DNA of 64,000 nucleotides from Methylopila sp. M107 (lineage in GTDB: Bacteria > Pseudomonadota > Alphaproteobacteria > Rhizobiales > Methylopilaceae), in assembly GCF_000384475.1 (NCBI RefSeq), contig NZ_ARWB01000001.1:1282176-1346175 (forward strand). Direction: 5' to 3'. Shown piece by piece: positions 52,593-60,404 of this stretch. The translations under genes and the position numbers were made by a program. How positions within the stretch are numbered: the stretch's first letter is position 1; every line of letters starts with the position of its first letter. The notes under the pieces are model-generated. The model saw nothing but the letters and a program-made list of their open reading frames with translations, was not told the DNA's origin and made no database searches.

Positions 52593-54477
52593 AGCCTTCG
52601 ACCTCGCGGTCGTCGCGCTGTCGGCCCGGGCGCTTGCGGCTTCCGCCCGGCGGGCCGGGCTGAGGGCGCTTAGCGTCGACCTGTTCGCGGACGCCGACAC
52701 GCGGGAGCACGCCGCGCTCGCGGTGCGGGCCGACGCCAGCCGGCGAGGATTGGGATTCGACCGGAAATCGCTGATCGAAACGCTTGCGACGCACGCGCCG
52801 GCGGGGCTGCCGGTCGTGCTCGGCGCGGGCTTCGAGCATGCCCCGGCGCTGATGCGCGCGATCGCGGCGCGCAACCCGATTTTGGGCGCCACGCCCGATC
52901 AGGTGAAGCGGCTGAAGGACCCGTTCGCCTTCGCAGGCCTGCTGGGGGAGCTCGGCGTTCCGCATCCGCATATCCTGCGAACTTGTCTTCCCGGTTCCTC
53001 CTCCGCCAAGCGTGGGCTCTGCGAACGTCTCCGACCTGCCGTGTTCCCCTCCCCCTTGCGGGGAGGGGTTAGGGGTGGGGGTGGTTCAGAACTTGGCTCG
53101 CCGAGCGAAGCTGCTCTACGCCGAACCGGAGCGCTTCATCCTGAGGGACCCCCACCCCTAACCCCTCCCCGCAAGGGGGAGGGGGACGCCAGCGCGCCCT
53201 TTCTCGGAGACCTCGCGAAAAGGGAGGGTGGGACCATGGCGCGAGCCATGGCGGACGACGTCCCGCTCCAGGATGAGCGTCGGCCCAGAACGCAGGCGCT
53301 CTACGCCCTGCCCCCTCCACCGCCTTCGGCGGTCCCCCTCCCCCACTTCGCCGAGGAGGAAACGGGCGCCGCCTCCGCAGCGGCGCGTCTCCTTTCTTCC
53401 CCCTCTCCCCTCGCGGGAGAGGGTCGGGGTGAGGGGGCGCTTCAGGATGCGGCGCTAGCTGCGGCGTCGAGCTCGATCCTGAGCCGCCCCCTCATCCGAC
53501 CGGCGGCTGACGCCGCCAGCCACCTTCTCCCGCAAGGGGAGAAGGAAGAAGAGCTCTACGCCCTGCCCCCTCCACCGCCTTCGGCGGTCCCCCTCCCCCG
53601 CTTCGCGGAGGAGGATCAGGAAGAGCCCGATCAGTTCGCTCCGATCCACAACCGTCATGCCCGCGCTTGCGCGGGTATCCACGACTTGGGCGTAGGGCTT
53701 CACGATCCCGGAAAGTCGTGGATACCCAGCTCCGCCGGGCATGACAGCGTGTGGCTCTCCAAGCGCGCCGGCGCGTCGGGCGGCGCGCATATCCGGTCCG
53801 GAGACCGCATCCCGCCGACCAAAGGCCGCTACCTGCAGGCCTTCGTCCCCGGCCGCGCCGTCTCGGCGCTGTTCCTCGCGGACGGTCGCTCAGCCCGCAT
53901 CGTCGGCTTCTCCGAGCAATGGGCCGACCACACCCATCGCGCGCCCTTCCGCTACGGCGGCGCCGTCGGTCCGATCGCCCTTCCCGCCCCGCTTGGCGAA
54001 ACCATCGCGTCGGCGCTCGACCGGATCGTCGCGGCGACCGCCCTCACCGGCCTCGCCAGCGCCGACATGATCGTCTCCGACGACGGCGCCTCGTTCCACC
54101 TGCTCGAGATCAACCCCCGCCCGGGCGCGACGCTCGACGTGTTCGACCACGACGAGACCTCCCTGCTCCGCCTCCACATCGAGGCCTGCGCCGGCCGCCT
54201 GCCCGCCGCCCTGCCCTCGCCTGCCGAGGCGCGCGCGGCGGCGGTGGTCTACGCCGAACGCCCGGTCCAGATCGTCACGCTACGAAGGCCGCTCTGGACG
54301 GCGGATTGGCCTTCGTGCGACGAGACGCTTCCCGCCGGCGCGCCGGTCTGCACGGCGCTGGCCTCTGCGCCGACGCCGGCTGAGGCCTACGCGCGTGTCA
54401 CGGAGCGCCGCGCCGCGCTCCTCGCCTCCCTTCGCGACCTTGCGAGGTCGCCCACGAACGCCATGGTGCCCGCATGA
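52564..54477 (+). CDS. ATP-grasp protein of the H4MPT cluster, interrupted in frame by repeats
   Basis: A 637-codon frame. Residues 1-140 and about 395-637 match an ATP-grasp protein of methylotroph H4MPT clusters: N-terminal pre-ATP-grasp ('VVALSARALAASARRAG', 'GATPDQVKRLKDPFAFAGLL'), then the lysine/glycine loop 'WLSKRAGASGGAHIR' and the C-terminal metal-binding 'FHLLEINPRPGATLDVFDHD'. Between them about 255 codons (roughly 52983-53748) are made wholly of interspersed palindromic repeats translated as Pro/Arg/Ala-rich sequence with no stop. Without it the protein would be about 380 residues, normal for the family. The stop overlaps the mch start (ATGA). It may still fold with a disordered loop, or be inactive; substrate probably a pterin or furan cofactor intermediate. 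Confidence 0.85.
   Translation: MSSPDSSRPEAFDLAVVALSARALAASARRAGLRALSVDLFADADTREHAALAVRADASRRGLGFDRKSLIETLATHAPAGLPVVLGAGFEHAPALMRAIAARNPILGATPDQVKRLKDPFAFAGLLGELGVPHPHILRTCLPGSSSAKRGLCERLRPAVFPSPLRGGVRGGGGSELGSPSEAALRRTGALHPEGPPPLTPPRKGEGDASAPFLGDLAKREGGTMARAMADDVPLQDERRPRTQALYALPPPPPSAVPLPHFAEEETGAASAAARLLSSPSPLAGEGRGEGALQDAALAAASSSILSRPLIRPAADAASHLLPQGEKEEELYALPPPPPSAVPLPRFAEEDQEEPDQFAPIHNRHARACAGIHDLGVGLHDPGKSWIPSSAGHDSVWLSKRAGASGGAHIRSGDRIPPTKGRYLQAFVPGRAVSALFLADGRSARIVGFSEQWADHTHRAPFRYGGAVGPIALPAPLGETIASALDRIVAATALTGLASADMIVSDDGASFHLLEINPRPGATLDVFDHDETSLLRLHIEACAGRLPAALPSPAEARAAAVVYAERPVQIVTLRRPLWTADWPSCDETLPAGAPVCTALASAPTPAEAYARVTERRAALLASLRDLARSPTNAMVPA
53045..53186. repeat. Interspersed repeat, family A, inside a coding frame
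   Basis: A 142-bp element with nearly perfect 38-bp inverted terminal arms (53045-53082 and 53149-53186, differing by one inserted G) around a 66-bp centre. A close copy is at 55644-55780. The layout is that of a small non-autonomous mobile or REP-like element. Confidence 0.9.
53229..53361. repeat. Interspersed repeat, family B, inside a coding frame
   Basis: Matches the inner and right part of the family B elements at 32461-32631 and 44939-45150 (GGGACCATGGCGCGAGCCAT, CCCCCTCCACCGCCTTCGGC, CGCCGAGGAGGA). Confidence 0.8.
53396..53549. repeat. Interspersed repeat, family C variant, inside a coding frame
   Basis: Palindromic element with ends CTTCCCCCTCTCCCC / GGGGAGAAGGAAG and inner GGGGTGAGGGGGC / GCCCCCTCATCC, related to but distinct from the copies at 41404 and 48555. 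Confidence 0.75.
53561..53620. repeat. Interspersed repeat, family B fragment, inside a coding frame
   Basis: A 60-bp right-end fragment of family B (CTCTACGCCCTGCCCCCTCC through CGCGGAGGAGGATC), nearly identical to 53300-53361, so it looks like a second insertion or a duplication. Confidence 0.8.
53652..53748. repeat. Interspersed repeat, family D variant, inside a coding frame
   Basis: GTCATGCCCGCGCTTGCGCG...ATCCACGACT and its rough complement GTGGATACCC...CCGGGCATGAC form a palindrome ending at 53748, the exact point where the ATP-grasp coding sequence resumes. Confidence 0.8.
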
Positions 54478-55436
54478 CCGCAAGACCCAGCGTCGGAACC
54501 CTCTCCGCGCCCCTCGTCGAAGCGCTGGTGCGCGACGCCGACGTGCTGCGCCTCGGAATCGAAAAGACCTCGACCGGCGCCACCATCGTCGACGGCGGCA
54601 TCAACGTCCGCGGCGGCCTCGAAGCCGGCCGGCGCATCACGGAAATCTGCCTCGGCGGCCTCGGCGCCGCGAATTTCGTTTCCGACTCGCGCTTCCCCGG
54701 CTGGACGACGGCGATCCAGATCACCACCAAGGACCCGGTGACGGCGTGCCTCGGCAGCCAGTACGCCGGGTGGAGCCTTTCGGAAGGCGACTTCTTTGCG
54801 CTCGGCTCCGGCCCCGCCCGCGCGCTCTGGGCCAAGGAAGAGCTCTTCGGCGAGCTCGGCTACAAGGATTCGTCCGCGACGACCGCGGCGCTGGTGCTCG
54901 AGACGGACAAGCGCCCGCCGGACACGCTGGTCGCGTTTATCGCCAAGGAACTCGGGATTTCCGAGGACAAGCTCACCCTGATTCTCACCCCCACCACGAG
55001 CCTCGCCGGCTCCGTGCAGGTCGTCGGGCGGGTGCTCGAAGTCGCGCTGCACAAGGCGCATGCGCTGCACTTCCCGCTCGACCGCATCGTCGACGGCACG
55101 GGCCTCGCACCGGTCGCCCCGCCGGCCGCCGACTTCCTCGGCGGCATGGGCCGGACCAACGACGCGGTGCTCTATGGCGGCCAGATTTCGCTCTACGTGG
55201 AAGGCCCCGAGGACGAGGCGAAGAAGCTCGCCGAAGGCCTGCCCTCCTCCACCTCGCGCGACCACGGCCGCCCGTTCGGCGAGGTGTTCGCCGGTTACAA
55301 CTACGATTTCTACGCCTGCGACGCCGGGCTGTTCTCGCCCGCCAAGGTCGCGGTGACGGCGCTTTCGACGGGCAAGACGTTCTTCGCCGGCGAATACGAG
55401 CCGGCGCTGATCGAGAAGTCGTTCTCGGGCGCGTGA
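54474..55436 (+). CDS. mch: Methenyl-H4MPT cyclohydrolase
   Basis: A 320-residue enzyme that hydrolyses methenyl-H4MPT to formyl-H4MPT. Family segments: 'GTLSAPLVEALVRDADVLRL', 'TTKDPVTACLGSQYAGWSLS', 'AVLVLETDKRPPD'-like 'AALVLETDKRPPDTLVAFIA', 'MGRTNDAVLYGGQISLYVEG' and 'PFGEVFAGYNYDFYACDAGL'. Length fits. The start codon overlaps the stop of the repeat-bearing ATP-grasp gene by four bases, so its translation probably depends on ribosomes that finish that gene. A 419-bp repeat-filled gap follows. Confidence 0.96.
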   Translation: MTARPSVGTLSAPLVEALVRDADVLRLGIEKTSTGATIVDGGINVRGGLEAGRRITEICLGGLGAANFVSDSRFPGWTTAIQITTKDPVTACLGSQYAGWSLSEGDFFALGSGPARALWAKEELFGELGYKDSSATTAALVLETDKRPPDTLVAFIAKELGISEDKLTLILTPTTSLAGSVQVVGRVLEVALHKAHALHFPLDRIVDGTGLAPVAPPAADFLGGMGRTNDAVLYGGQISLYVEGPEDEAKKLAEGLPSSTSRDHGRPFGEVFAGYNYDFYACDAGLFSPAKVAVTALSTGKTFFAGEYEPALIEKSFSGA

Positions 55437-55507
55437 GGTCGGGGATCAGCGAACTGCGTGCATCGAGACGGCCCGCAGAACATCTCTGGATCAAGCGAAA
55501 TCAAACC

Positions 55508-55606
55508 GTCATTCCGGCCGAAGGGCCGGAATCCAGAAACTCAAACGCTCCTGAGCGTAGTCGAGACCGCAGTGGATCTGGATTCCGGCCCTTCGGCCGG
55601 AATGAC
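55508..55606. repeat. Interspersed repeat, family D
   Basis: Perfect 28-bp inverted arms (55508-55535 and 55579-55606) around a 43-bp centre; each arm itself contains the small palindrome CCGGCCGAAGGGCCGG. Confidence 0.9.
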
Positions 55607-55643
55607 AGTTTTGCTCGAAGAGGTCGCGCTCGGCCCTTCCTGT

Positions 55644-55780
55644 TCCCCTCTCCCTTGCGGGGAGGGGTTAGGGGTGGGGGTGGTTCAGAACATGGCGCCG
55701 AGGGCTACGCTGCTCTGCGCCGCCGGCAAGCGCTTCATCCTGAGGGACCCCCACCCCTAACCCCTCCCCGCAAGGGGGAC
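55644..55780. repeat. Interspersed repeat, family A
   Basis: A 137-bp copy of the element at 53045-53186, with arms TTGCGGGGAGGGGTTAGGGG and its complement and the shared centre end AGCGCTTCATCCTGAGGGAC. Confidence 0.9.
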
Positions 55781-55802
55781 AGCGACAGCGCTCCTTCCGG
55801 AA

Positions 55803-55846
55803 GACGATCCCGGATCGGCCTTTCGGCCGTCCGGGATGACGACTAA
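55803..55846. repeat. Short D-like palindrome before the RimK-like gene
   Basis: CCCGGATCGGCC TTTCG GGCCGTCCGGG-type hairpin ending with GATGACGAC, ten bases before the ATG of the RimK-like gene. Confidence 0.6.
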
Positions 55847-55855
55847 GAAACGCCG

Positions 55856-56767
55856 ATGATCCTCGAAGACGCCGTCGTCATCTTCACCGAAATGGCCGAC
55901 TGGCACTCCAAGGGCCTCGCGGCCGCCTGCGCGCGCGAGGGGCTGCGACCGCAGATCCTCTCGATGAACGACTGCGGCTTCGACCTTGCGACGGGCCGCC
56001 CCGGTCTGATCTTTCCGGGCCTCGACGGCCGCCATCCCGGCGCGATCTTCGTGCGCCTCATCGCGGATGGGACGACCGAGCAGATCACCGCCCGTCTCGG
56101 CCTGCTCCACGCCGCCCGCGCTCTCGGAATCGAGGTGGTGAACGACGCCCGCGCCATCGAGGTCTGCGTCGACAAGTCGATGACGACCTTCTGCCTCGCG
56201 CAGGCGGGGCTGCCGACGCCCGCGAGCTTCGTGGTCGAGAAGCGCGACGTCGCGCAGGCCCGCTTCGACGCGTTCGGACGCGACGCCGTGCTGAAGCCGC
56301 TCTTCGGCGCTCAGGGCAAAGGGCTGGTGCGCTTGAAACCCGGCGACAGGATGCCGGAGCCGGAGGCCGTCGACGGCGTCTATTACGTGCAGGAGTTCGT
56401 CGAGAGCCGCGGATCGCGGAAGAACGGCGGCGCGCATGACTGGCGGGTGTTCGTGCTCGACGGCCGGCCGCTCGCGGCCATGATCCGCCGTTCCGACGGC
56501 TGGGTGACGAACATTTTTCAGGGCGCCGAAGGCGAAGCCGCGGACGTCTCGGGCGAAGCCGGCGCGCTCGGCGTGCGCGCCGCGGCGGCGGTCGGCGCGG
56601 CGTATGCCGGCGTCGACCTGATCGAGGACGAGGACGGCCGCTTCCTCGTGCTCGAAGTGAACTCCATGCCCGCCTGGAAGGGCCTTCAGAAGGCGAACGG
56701 GATCGACGTCGCGGCGGCGCTCGCGCGCGACCTCGCCCGCCGGCTCGCCCGCGCCGATGCCGCGTAA
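55856..56767 (+). CDS. RimK/MptN-like ATP-grasp glutamate ligase of the H4MPT cluster
   Basis: A 303-residue ATP-grasp ligase of the RimK branch: 'ARAIEVCVDKSMTTFCLAQA', the Lys-binding 'DAVLKPLFGAQGKGLVRLK', 'YYVQEFVESRG' and the metal-binding 'EDEDGRFLVLEVNSMPAWKG'. In methanogens MptN adds alpha-linked glutamate to tetrahydromethanopterin; the methylotroph homologue in this place of the cluster probably glutamylates the bacterial cofactor. Its last 11 bases overlap the CitG-like gene. Confidence 0.88.
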   Translation: MILEDAVVIFTEMADWHSKGLAAACAREGLRPQILSMNDCGFDLATGRPGLIFPGLDGRHPGAIFVRLIADGTTEQITARLGLLHAARALGIEVVNDARAIEVCVDKSMTTFCLAQAGLPTPASFVVEKRDVAQARFDAFGRDAVLKPLFGAQGKGLVRLKPGDRMPEPEAVDGVYYVQEFVESRGSRKNGGAHDWRVFVLDGRPLAAMIRRSDGWVTNIFQGAEGEAADVSGEAGALGVRAAAAVGAAYAGVDLIEDEDGRFLVLEVNSMPAWKGLQKANGIDVAAALARDLARRLARADAA

Positions 56768-57617
56768 ACCCCGCAGGAGCTGGGATCTCGCGGGCGTCGC
56801 GACGGCGTTCCGGGCGGCGTGCCGGGCGGAGCTCAACGCGCTGAAGCCGGGCAATGTCCACGTGTTCCGCGAAGGCCACGGCATGACGGTCGCGACCTTC
56901 GAGCGCGCCGCGGAGGTCTCCGCCGTGCGGCTCGTGGCGGGCGCGACTGTCGGCGAGCGCATCGAAGGCTCGGTGAAGGCCTCGCTCGGCGCCGTCGGGC
57001 TCAACGCCAATCTCGGCATCCTGCTGCTCTGCGCCCCGCTGACGGAGGCTGCGCTCAACGGCACGCCGGGTCGGATGCGGCCGTCCCTGCAGCGCGTGCT
57101 GGACCGCCTCACCGTCGCGGACGCGGAAGCCGCCTATCGCGCGATCGCGGCGGCGAGCCCCGGAGGGCTCGGGCGCGCGGAAAAACACGACGTCGCGGAG
57201 CCGCCGAAGGTCACGCTCAAGGCGGCCATGGCGGCGGCGGCCGAGCGCGACCGGATCGCGCTGCAATACGTCACCGGCTTCGAGGACGTGTTCGCCGCCG
57301 CCGAGACCTATTCGGCCCGTATGGCCGACGGAGATGGCCGGTCGGCCGTCGAGGACGTCTATCTCGGCCTGCTCGGCCTGTTCCCGGACAGCCATGTCGC
57401 TCGCAAGTTCGGGATTGTATGCGCCGAGACGTTGCAGCGTGAGGCGGCGGCCTTCTCGGAAGGCCTCGACGACCGTCCGGACCGCGAGAGAGCGTTGGAC
57501 GCGTTCGATATTCACCTGAAGGCGCAAGGGCTGAACCCCGGCACGACGGCGGACCTGACGGTCGCCGCCGTGTTCGCCGCTAAGCTTCAAGCAGGGCCTG
57601 AAGCTCTTTCGGGCTGA
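56757..57617 (+). CDS. CitG-like triphosphoribosyl-dephospho-CoA synthase family protein
   Basis: A 286-residue all-helical protein of the CitG/MdcB family: 'CRAELNALKPGNVHVFREGH' (the conserved ELNALKPGNVH), 'GLNANLGILLLCAPLTEAAL' and 'LGLLGLFPDSHVARKFG'. CitG makes the prosthetic-group precursor of citrate lyase; in methylotroph H4MPT clusters a homologue is always present, probably acting in methylofuran or H4MPT synthesis (a nucleotide- or phosphoribosyl-transfer step), not in citrate lyase. Its C-terminal 38 bases are also the C-terminal codons of the convergent HisA-like gene. Confidence 0.88.
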   Translation: MPRKPRRSWDLAGVATAFRAACRAELNALKPGNVHVFREGHGMTVATFERAAEVSAVRLVAGATVGERIEGSVKASLGAVGLNANLGILLLCAPLTEAALNGTPGRMRPSLQRVLDRLTVADAEAAYRAIAAASPGGLGRAEKHDVAEPPKVTLKAAMAAAAERDRIALQYVTGFEDVFAAAETYSARMADGDGRSAVEDVYLGLLGLFPDSHVARKFGIVCAETLQREAAAFSEGLDDRPDRERALDAFDIHLKAQGLNPGTTADLTVAAVFAAKLQAGPEALSG

Positions 57618-58278
57618 TCCGGCCGTCGTGCAGCGCGCTCGCGACCAGCGCGCCGGCGACGCCCATAGCGGCCAGCATGGCCAGGTCGGCCGGCCCGCGG
57701 ACCCCGCCGGCCGCATAGACCTCCCTGCCGCCGGCCTTCGCGACGATTTCCGCCAGGCGCGCGACGTCGGGCCCCTCGCCCGCCCCGACGCGGGCCAGCG
57801 TCATCACGATGACCCGGCGCGGCCAGAGCGACGGATCGCGATGGATTTCCTGCGGACCGATCGGCTCGGCGGCGTCGTGGTCGAGCGAGAGCACGCCGCC
57901 GGAGGCTCTCAGCGCATGCGACAAAGTCCTTGAGTCTTCAAAGGATTCCGTGCCGATCACCGAGGTCTCGCCGTCGGCGCGGCGGTCCGTGAGCGACTCG
58001 ACGTCGGTCTCGCCGCGGTCGACCCAGATCTCGACGTCCGGATGCGCCGCCTGGATCGCCTGGATCGTCCCGTCATGTCCGCGCCCGCCGCGGATCGCGT
58101 CGATGTCGGCGACGTAGAGCCGCCGGAACGGCGCGAGCCCCATCAGCGCCCCGACAATCGCGAGCGGGCCGGAACCTGTTGCAATTCTTGACTGAATCGG
58201 CGCGTAGGCGGCGCGCTCGCCCTTGCGGGCATGCACCACCTCGCCGCCCATCAGGTCGATGACCGGAATGACGTCCAC
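57580..58278 (-). CDS. HisA/HisF-like TIM-barrel protein of the H4MPT cluster
   Basis: A 232-residue half-barrel-duplicated TIM barrel related to HisA: 'VIPVIDLMGGEVVHARKGER' at the N terminus, 'RLYVADIDAIRGGRGHDGTI', 'VEIWVDRGETDV' and 'EVYAAGGVRGPADLAMLAAM'. True HisA is usually beside hisH/hisF, which are absent; this variant belongs to the methylotroph H4MPT cluster and probably takes part in cofactor synthesis. GTG at 58278 is the likely start, about nine bases after GGAGA. It converges on and overlaps the CitG-like gene. Confidence 0.87.
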   Translation of the reverse strand: MDVIPVIDLMGGEVVHARKGERAAYAPIQSRIATGSGPLAIVGALMGLAPFRRLYVADIDAIRGGRGHDGTIQAIQAAHPDVEIWVDRGETDVESLTDRRADGETSVIGTESFEDSRTLSHALRASGGVLSLDHDAAEPIGPQEIHRDPSLWPRRVIVMTLARVGAGEGPDVARLAEIVAKAGGREVYAAGGVRGPADLAMLAAMGVAGALVASALHDGRISPKELQALLEA

Positions 58279-58386
58279 GCGAAAACTCTCCGGGCCGAAA
58301 CGATAAGGGTTCGCGCGCGCCGACGCTTGCGCTAAAGGCGGGCGCGCGGGGTGAGCCATAGCTCGCGAGGCTCCGGGGGGCCAGAT

Positions 58387-59340
58387 TTGCGCGTCTTCGT
58401 CTGTGAGTTCGTGACCGGCGGCGGCCTGTGCGACGAGCCGCTGCCGCCCTCGCTGTCGCGCGAGGGCCAGCTGATGCGCGACGCGCTGGTTCACGACCTC
58501 TGCGATCTCGGGCTCGAGGTCCTGACGACCCATGACGTTCGCACGCGCCCGCCATTCGGCGCGGACAGCCTGCCGGTCACGGCGGGCGACGACGTCTGGT
58601 CGATATGGGCGGGCGTCGCCGCGACCGCGGATGTCGCATGGCTGATCGCGCCGGAGACCGCGGGACTGCTCGCGCGGCTGACGCGACTCGCGCGCGGGGC
58701 CGGCGCGACGGTCGTCGGGCCCGATGACGACACGATCCGCATCGCTTCGTCCAAATCCGCGACCGTCTCGAAGCTCGCGCCCTTCGTGCTGACCCCGGCG
58801 ACATGGGCGCCGGGCGCCGTTCCGCGCAGGACCGCCGGCCCGTTCGTCGCGAAGCCCGACTGCGGGGCCGGCTGCGAGGCGACGCTTCTGTTCGACGCTG
58901 TCCCGAAGAAATCGGAGCTTCCGAAAGGCCACATCGTCCAGCGCTTCGTCGCGGGCGAGCCCGCGAGCCTGACGGTGCTGCGCGCCAACGGACGCACGCG
59001 GCTGCTTTGCGCCAACCGGCAGCGCGTCGTGGTCGAGAACGGCGTGTTCCGCTTCCGCGGCGTCGGCGTCGCCGCCGTCAAGGACCAGGACGGCCGGCTG
59101 GCCGCGACAGCCGAGGCCGTCGTCGCCGCGTTGCCCGGCCTCGCCGGCATCTTCGGGATCGACATCGTGCTCGGGGCTGACGGCCCGGTCGTGATCGAGG
59201 TCAACCCGCGCCTGACCACGGCTTATGCGGGCCTCCGCGACGCGCTCGGCCTCAATCCGGCGTCGCTCGCCCCGCCCTTCGCGCCGGCGACCGCAGCCTC
59301 GCCCTCGCTTGTCCCGCGCCACGTCGAGATCGCGTTGTGA
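58387..59340 (+). CDS. MfnD-like ATP-grasp ligase (tyramine-glutamate ligase type)
   Basis: A 317-residue ATP-grasp protein: 'LRVFVCEFVTGGGLCDEPLP' at the N terminus, 'GPFVAKPDCGAGCEATLLF' (ATP loop), 'HIVQRFVAGEPASLTVLRAN' and 'VLGADGPVVIEVNPRLTTAY' (metal-binding Glu/Asn). In methanogens MfnD joins tyramine to glutamate in methanofuran synthesis, and this homologue sits directly before a MfnF-like gene. The family begins near the TTG at 58387, which I prefer; an in-frame GTG at 58351 would add twelve residues. Stop overlaps the next start (GTGA). Confidence 0.87.
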   Translation: MRVFVCEFVTGGGLCDEPLPPSLSREGQLMRDALVHDLCDLGLEVLTTHDVRTRPPFGADSLPVTAGDDVWSIWAGVAATADVAWLIAPETAGLLARLTRLARGAGATVVGPDDDTIRIASSKSATVSKLAPFVLTPATWAPGAVPRRTAGPFVAKPDCGAGCEATLLFDAVPKKSELPKGHIVQRFVAGEPASLTVLRANGRTRLLCANRQRVVVENGVFRFRGVGVAAVKDQDGRLAATAEAVVAALPGLAGIFGIDIVLGADGPVVIEVNPRLTTAYAGLRDALGLNPASLAPPFAPATAASPSLVPRHVEIAL

Positions 59341-60362
59341 CGCGTGCCATCCTCGGCTGGGACGTCGGCGGCGCGCATCTGAAGGCCGCGCGGTTGGGCG
59401 AAGACGGCCGGCTCGAAGCCGCGCGCATCGCGCCCTGCGCTCTCTGGAAGGGCCTCGACCAGCTCGACGCCGCGCTTGACGCGCTCGCCGAACCCGGCTG
59501 TGCGTCCGCCGTCACCATGACGGGCGAACTGGTCGACCTCTTCCCCGACCGCGCCGCCGGCGTCGCCGCGCTCGTCGAACGGCTTTCGACGAGGCTCGGC
59601 GGCGACACGGCCTTTTACGCCGGCGGCGCTGGCTTCCTGGCCTCGGACTTGGTTTCCGCGCAATGGCGCGACGTCGCCTCGGCGAACTGGCGCGCGACCG
59701 CGGAGGCGCTGGCTCTGGAGGGCGACGGCCTGTTGGTCGACGTCGGTTCGACGACGAGCGACATCGTCCCGTTTCTCTCCGGCCACGTGAGCGCGCTCGG
59801 CGCGACGGACGCGGGACGGATGGCCTGCGACGAACTCGTCTATCTCGGCGTCGCCCGGACGCCCGTGATGGCGATCGCCCCGCGGGTTCCGTTCGGCGGC
59901 GGCTGGATCGCCCCGATGGCCGAACACTTCGCGACCAGCGCGGACGTCTTCCGCCTGACCGGCGAACTGCCGGACGGCGCCGACCTGCACGCGGCGGCCG
60001 ACGGCGGGCCGAAGACCGTGGAGGCGAGCGCGCGCCGCCTGCTCAGAATGGTCGGCGTGGATCTTTCCGAGGGAAGCCGGGCCGACGCGCGCGCCCTCGC
60101 CTCATGGCTATCCGAAGCGGTGTTGCGGCGGCTCGCCGACGCCGTCGCGCTGGTGCTGTCCCGCGACGGCGCGGCCGGCGCCCCGACGATATACGGAGCC
60201 GGCGTCGGACGTTTTCTGGCCGCCGCAGTGGCGCGCAGGCTCGGGCTCATGTATCGCGACGTCGGCGAGGTCTGGTCGGACGATCCGGCGCTTGCGGCGG
60301 CCGCAGCGAACGCGGCGCCGGCCGTGGCCGTCGCCCGACTGTTCGCGGCGCGTCAGGGCTGA
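59337..60362 (+). CDS. MfnF-like hydantoinase/oxoprolinase-fold protein (methylofuran synthesis)
   Basis: A 341-residue protein of the acetate/sugar-kinase superfamily, hydantoinase-A type: 'AILGWDVGGAHLKAARLGED', 'DGLLVDVGSTTSDIVPFLSG' (phosphate loops) and 'APTIYGAGVGRFLAAAVARR'. In methanogens MfnF couples the aminomethylfuran phosphate with gamma-glutamyl-tyramine; this homologue sits after the MfnD-like gene. It begins with GTG overlapping the MfnD-like stop by four bases. I infer methylofuran assembly. Confidence 0.88.
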   Translation: MTRAILGWDVGGAHLKAARLGEDGRLEAARIAPCALWKGLDQLDAALDALAEPGCASAVTMTGELVDLFPDRAAGVAALVERLSTRLGGDTAFYAGGAGFLASDLVSAQWRDVASANWRATAEALALEGDGLLVDVGSTTSDIVPFLSGHVSALGATDAGRMACDELVYLGVARTPVMAIAPRVPFGGGWIAPMAEHFATSADVFRLTGELPDGADLHAAADGGPKTVEASARRLLRMVGVDLSEGSRADARALASWLSEAVLRRLADAVALVLSRDGAAGAPTIYGAGVGRFLAAAVARRLGLMYRDVGEVWSDDPALAAAAANAAPAVAVARLFAARQG

Positions 60363-60404
60363 CGGCGCCGAAACCTTTTCCCACCCTTGGCGGTTTCTTC
60401 GAAC

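Larger units (their letters stand above)
55437..55855. other. Gap filled with three interspersed repeats
   Basis: The 419 bp between mch and the RimK-like gene hold repeat D (55508-55606), repeat A (55644-55780) and a small D-like palindrome (55803-55846), with little unique sequence. A gene was not found. Any promoter for the RimK-like gene would have to lie within or between repeats. Confidence 0.7.

Noticed and set aside
53045-55780. Possible CRISPR array or insertion sequence, because of repeated palindromes
   Set aside because: Repeats are of different families, irregularly spaced, with no spacers or cas genes, and no transposase was found.
56757-57617. Citrate lyase accessory CitG
   Set aside because: No citrate lyase genes are present; the H4MPT-cluster version of this family is expected here.
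57580-58278. Histidine biosynthesis enzyme HisA
   Set aside because: The protein resembles HisA, but hisH, hisF and other his genes are absent and all neighbours are cofactor synthesis genes.
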